From Hyaloscypha bicolor E (Eukaryota > Ascomycota > Leotiomycetes > Helotiales > Hyaloscyphaceae), in contig NW_020194559.1 of NCBI RefSeq assembly GCF_002865645.1, positions 682,001 through 746,000 of the forward strand: 64,000 nucleotides of DNA, in the 5' to 3' direction. The notes below the pieces were generated by a model. It had not been told where the DNA came from and ran no database searches. It saw only the letters and a program-made list of their open reading frames with translations. A program made the position numbers and the translations under genes. Shown here one piece after another: positions 60,295 through 64,000 of this stretch (its first letter is position 1; each line of letters begins with the position of its first letter).

Positions 60295-62000
60295 ATTTAA
60301 TATATCTTTAATAAAGGAAAGCTTTAATAATAGTATTATATATTAGAATCAAAGTTGTTTTCGGAAGGAGGTTAAGGTTAAGATTAAGGCTAAGGTTAAA
60401 GCTAGTATAGCTATATTTTTATTATTTATTTTTAGGATATAAAGATATATATTTAATATAATTATTTAAATCCGAATAAATTTATAATAAATAATACCTG
60501 AAAATAGAAATATTAGTATTTAATAGCCCTAGATTAAATATATTTAAATATTAAAAAAATTATAATTTTAGGTATTATAATTATAAAAATAAAGATATAA
60601 ATATTCTTTCTCTTACTAACTTATAAAAGCTAAGGTATACTAATAATAATTAAACTATATTCGACCTATATAGTTAGCTAATTTACTTTACTAATTATAA
60701 ATAATTCGAGGTAATTTAAATCTCCTTAAATCTCTATATATAGCTTATTATATAAATTTCTATATTTCTATATTTAGTAATACTATAATTATAATTTTTG
60801 AATAAGAAAAATTCTCTTATTCTAGTATATATAATTATATTTATTTCTTATTTTTTAAATATATAGTTATTAAATTAGAGAGGCTTAAGAATTCTAAATA
60901 ATACTTTCTCCTAAGAAGTATATATTCTTAATAAATAGTAAAAGTAAATATAGAATTATATAATAATATAATTACCTTATACTAGTAATTTTATTTTCTA
61001 TAAAACTATAATTCTATTCTATTTTTATTCTAAAACCTTTATTCTTCTTCTATATTTTTTTAATTTTACTATTAATACTAAAAGCTTCTATTCTCTACTA
61101 ATATCTTCTCTATTAATATCTTTATTAATATCTTTATTAATACCTCTATTAATACTAAGAACTAGTATTTGACTATCTTATAACCTTCCTCTTTTCCTTT
61201 TTACTTCTCCTTACCCCTTCTCTAAATCCCTCTTCCGAACCCCTTTTCCGAACCCCTTTTCCTTTAATACTTCTTCTATTAATATTAAGAGCTAGTATCT
61301 AATTGCCTTATAACCTTTCTCTCCTCCTCCGAATCCCTCTAAACCCCTTCTCCGAACCTCTTCTCCTTTAATACTTCTACTAATAATACCAAAAGCTAGT
61401 ACCTAATTACTACTTCCGGATTACTTTTATCTAGAACTTCTATACTATAAGTCTTTAACCTACTTACTTCTTAGAAAGCTAAATTTTAGATCTCTCTTTC
61501 CTTTTTCTAATATCTTCTTCTTCCCTTTTCCGATATCTCTTATATCTTTGGGCCCTTTAGAAATATTCTCTCTCAAATTTCTAAAAAAGAGGCTAATTCC
61601 TATTTAGATTTCTCCGAACTTTAATATCTTCTTTCCTTCTTTAATACTTATAAAAGCCTTTGGGCTATTATTAAATATTTCTATTCTTTATCTTGGAATA
61701 TATACTAACTTATTCTTATAGGAAATAGCTCTTTTCTCTCTAATCTCGACTTCTTTAATATATACTTCTTGCTTTTAGGCTATTTAGATATCTTCCCGTT
61801 TGCTTTTATAGAATATATACTAACTTACTTTTTAGTTCTCCTTGCCTTATCTTTCCTTTAATATTACTATATATATATCTAGTTAGTACTAGTTCTTATA
61901 ACCTATAGTTAGGCTTTCTATTTATTAAATATCCGGGTATTTTATTTTACTTTTACTTTATATATTTTGTTTTATATATTTTACTTTCCTTTTATTATAG
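60295..62000. other. RIP-degraded AT-rich DNA, no gene identified
   Basis: Heavily AT-rich. Contains imperfect repeats at 61,146-61,400 (separate entry). The minus strand of that part has Gly/Glu/Lys-rich open pieces that may be a repeat protein fossil. Confidence 0.45.
61146..61420. repeat. Imperfect tandem repeat, ~105-130 bp units
   Basis: CTATTAATACTAAGAACTAG with a following pyrimidine-rich TTATAACCTTCCTC / CCGAACCCC block starts near 61,146 and again near 61,275. A shorter third copy starts near 61,380. CCGAACCCCTTTTC is itself duplicated within the first unit (about 61,234-61,262). Confidence 0.65.
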
Positions 62001-64000
62001 GTTAGAACTTAAATAGTATTTACCTTAAGTACTTGTATTCTCGGATATATAAAACTCCTATAGATCTTTCGGAATTATAAACTAGCCTACTTTAGTTTAG
62101 GGAAGCTTTCTTGAGAATATTTCAGGAATTATAGTATTTATTATAACTTCTTCCAAAAATTAATATAGTATAAATATTTCTAGTCTATTCTTTTTCTATA
62201 GAGTAAACTGCTACCCTAAGTCTATATAAAAGTCCTAATTATCTTTTGAGTTAAAATATAGGTATTTCTTATTTCTATTAAATTAGATATAAAGGATAGC
62301 AGGTGCTTTTGGGCTAGACTATAGTACTAGTTAAGTACTAAGACTTTTTATACCTATTTTGCAAACTTGTAGTTTAAGATATATTATATTTAATAGGGCT
62401 TCTATATCTAATTACTTTATATTATAGTAAAACGTCTTGGTATTATAGTTAGGGGAATTCTGTTTTATAATCTTATCTATTACTTATAGATTTTCTAGCT
62501 AATAAGTCTTGGCTAATAGCTAAGAAACTTATTAGCTACTTTATTTAAAGCCTCTAGGAGCAGGAAGTTGCCTTAATAAAGACTTAGTATTAAAAATAGG
62601 TTTAACTAATTAATCCAAATAAGGAGTTTATAGTAGGAGTCTCTATATATAGGTAATTCTATATAATAAACTCAAGTTCCTGTCTCTAATTATATAAGTA
62701 AGCCATATAAGAAACTCTTTTTGGCCTATTAGAGTAATTCCTATCTCTGGTTATATAAGTTATAATATATAATAAACTCAAACTTTTCTTGGATTATCTT
62801 TAGAAGAATTAATAAGCTTTTCTAGATAGACTTATTAAGGCTTTAGTTTTTAAAAATATTAGTCTAGCCTTCTTACTTCTTTCTTAGATAATAGTTTGGC
62901 TTTTAGGAATTATATATAAATATTAGAATAAATAAGGAAATATACTATATATACTTTCTAGATAGATTAGGATAGAACTTATAGGATTCCTGTAATATTT
63001 TTATTAAATCTATAATACTGGCTAGTAAAGACTTTAATAACCTTAATAAGACTTGAATTATAAGTCCGGCCCTCAGATTTCCCGTTTAACTTAAAGATTA
63101 AGTAGTCTATAATAGGTTACCTATTATAGAATATATTATACTCTTTTCCTAAAGAGTACCGGATACTAGTAATAGTCCGGAAGCCCTAAAGCCCTTAAGA
63201 CTTTTCGTAAGTTTCGGGCTTTGGGGCTTTTCTATAGCTAGCTAATTATATAGAGTTATATAACTATACGGGTCCGGTATTAATATAAAGTAATTAGTAA
63301 CTTTATATATAGATATAGTATGGTTTTTAGTATAGCTAGTCTAATATATTATATATCTATATATAAATACCTGTAATTTCATTATTATAATATAATATAT
63401 TCTTAATATATCCTTAATATATCCTTAATATAAAAATCCCTTTATAACCCTAGACTTTTAGAAGCCTCCTCTATACTAAAGGTAGAGTATATAATATTAT
63501 TTGGGTATTAAACTCAAAAGGCAAAGAATTATAAAGGCCTTAATAATTATAAGACTTTATAAACTTGGATAGATTTAAGTATTATAAAAGTATTGAATTT
63601 AGTAGCCTGACTTTTAAATTATATAAGAACTAATTAAAGAATATTACTTTAAAGTATTAATTATAAATTCCAAGTATATATATATCTATAAGGAAATAAG
63701 ACCTAAAATAGTACTAAGCTAATTATAAAATATAGGAAAAAGTATATTAGATATTAGGCCTATTTTTTCTTAATTACCTTAACTTCGGCGGATATTTATA
63801 TATAATTTATTAGACCTTATATAATAGGTTTACTTAGAAGAAATAAGGTTAATTAGCCTAGGGAATTTAATAATAATAGTTAGACTTCTGTCCGGGGTAA
63901 TAGGTAAAGTACTAGTAGTAGCCCGGATACCTTAGGTTTTACCTATAAAGCTAAAAACATTATACTTATTAATTCTCTATATCTAATAAGGAAGAGGGGT
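62001..64000. other. RIP-degraded DNA; fossil coding on the minus strand likely
   Basis: Between about 62,330 and 61,980 the minus strand reads coherently with TAG/TAA at Gln codons (L-L-S-F-I-S-N-L-I-E-I-R-N-T, K-L-Q-Q-I-L-Q-F-L-K). No motif was recognised. The window ends inside this block. Confidence 0.4.
63181..63229. repeat. 14-bp inverted repeat (hairpin)
   Basis: AAGCCCTAAAGCCC (63181-63194) pairs with GGGCTTTGGGGCTT (63216-63229) with one mismatch and a 21-base loop. It is GC-rich amid AT-rich flanks. Confidence 0.75.

Noticed and set aside
1..64000. tRNA or rRNA genes
   Set aside because: I looked for T-loop GGTTCRANYCC-type signals and conserved rRNA words and found none that were convincing. 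A covariance-model scan would be needed to exclude them.

Overview
The window looks like nuclear DNA of a filamentous ascomycete (Pezizomycotina) whose repeats have been heavily damaged by repeat-induced point mutation (RIP). Most of it is extremely AT-rich and TpA-rich. In many stretches one reading frame still reads through as sensible protein, but almost every CAG, CAA and CGA codon has become a stop and catalytic residues are altered by G-to-A changes, with few indels. Short islands of ordinary composition (about 21.3-22.7 kb, 48.3-53.2 kb and 55.7-59.4 kb) sit between the RIP-degraded blocks. The two intact multi-residue gene models have fungal-style short GT-AG introns or none. The species cannot be told from this sequence.

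Layout. 1-1.35 kb: fossil Ty3/Gypsy integrase. 2.0-2.6 kb: short repeats and a perfect 19-bp hairpin. 4.1-6.2 kb: a RIP-degraded gene with a Myb/SANT-like C-terminal region, interrupted exactly at 6178 by Gypsy copy A (6179-19362) and resuming at 19367. 19.7-24.5 kb: fossil genes, including an unrecognised one split by a 262-bp MITE (TTA target duplication) and a protein-kinase-like one. 26.5-27.4 kb: an open stretch with a 48-bp (16-codon) tandem repeat that largely escaped mutation. 30.7-33.5 kb: a BCS1-like AAA ATPase fossil followed by the truncated N-terminal part of a second AAA-ATPase-family fossil. 33539-46675: Gypsy copy B, an inverted second copy of element A. 46676-48240: a 5'-truncated third copy carrying a solo LTR. 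48.8-53.0 kb: gene relics, a foldback repeat and a degraded copy of what looks like the N-terminus of a transcription factor. 53.3-55.1 kb: another RIP-degraded gene. 55.7-59.4 kb: the only intact island, with a four-exon CorA-like membrane protein gene (-) divergent from an ankyrin-repeat gene (+). 59.47-64 kb: RIP-degraded DNA again, starting with a fossil gene.

The Gypsy family (13.1-13.2 kb, 303-bp LTRs, 4-bp target duplications) has the order gag, protease, reverse transcriptase, RNase H, integrase. It also has about 5 kb beyond the integrase, including an extra frame of roughly 900 codons that I could not identify. Kinase-like, BCS1-like and AAA genes are dispersed multicopy families in many fungi, which fits their having been hit by RIP here. 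The layout suggests an accessory, gene-poor compartment in which transposons inserted into multicopy genes, all of it later (or repeatedly) mutated. A small live gene pair is embedded in it.
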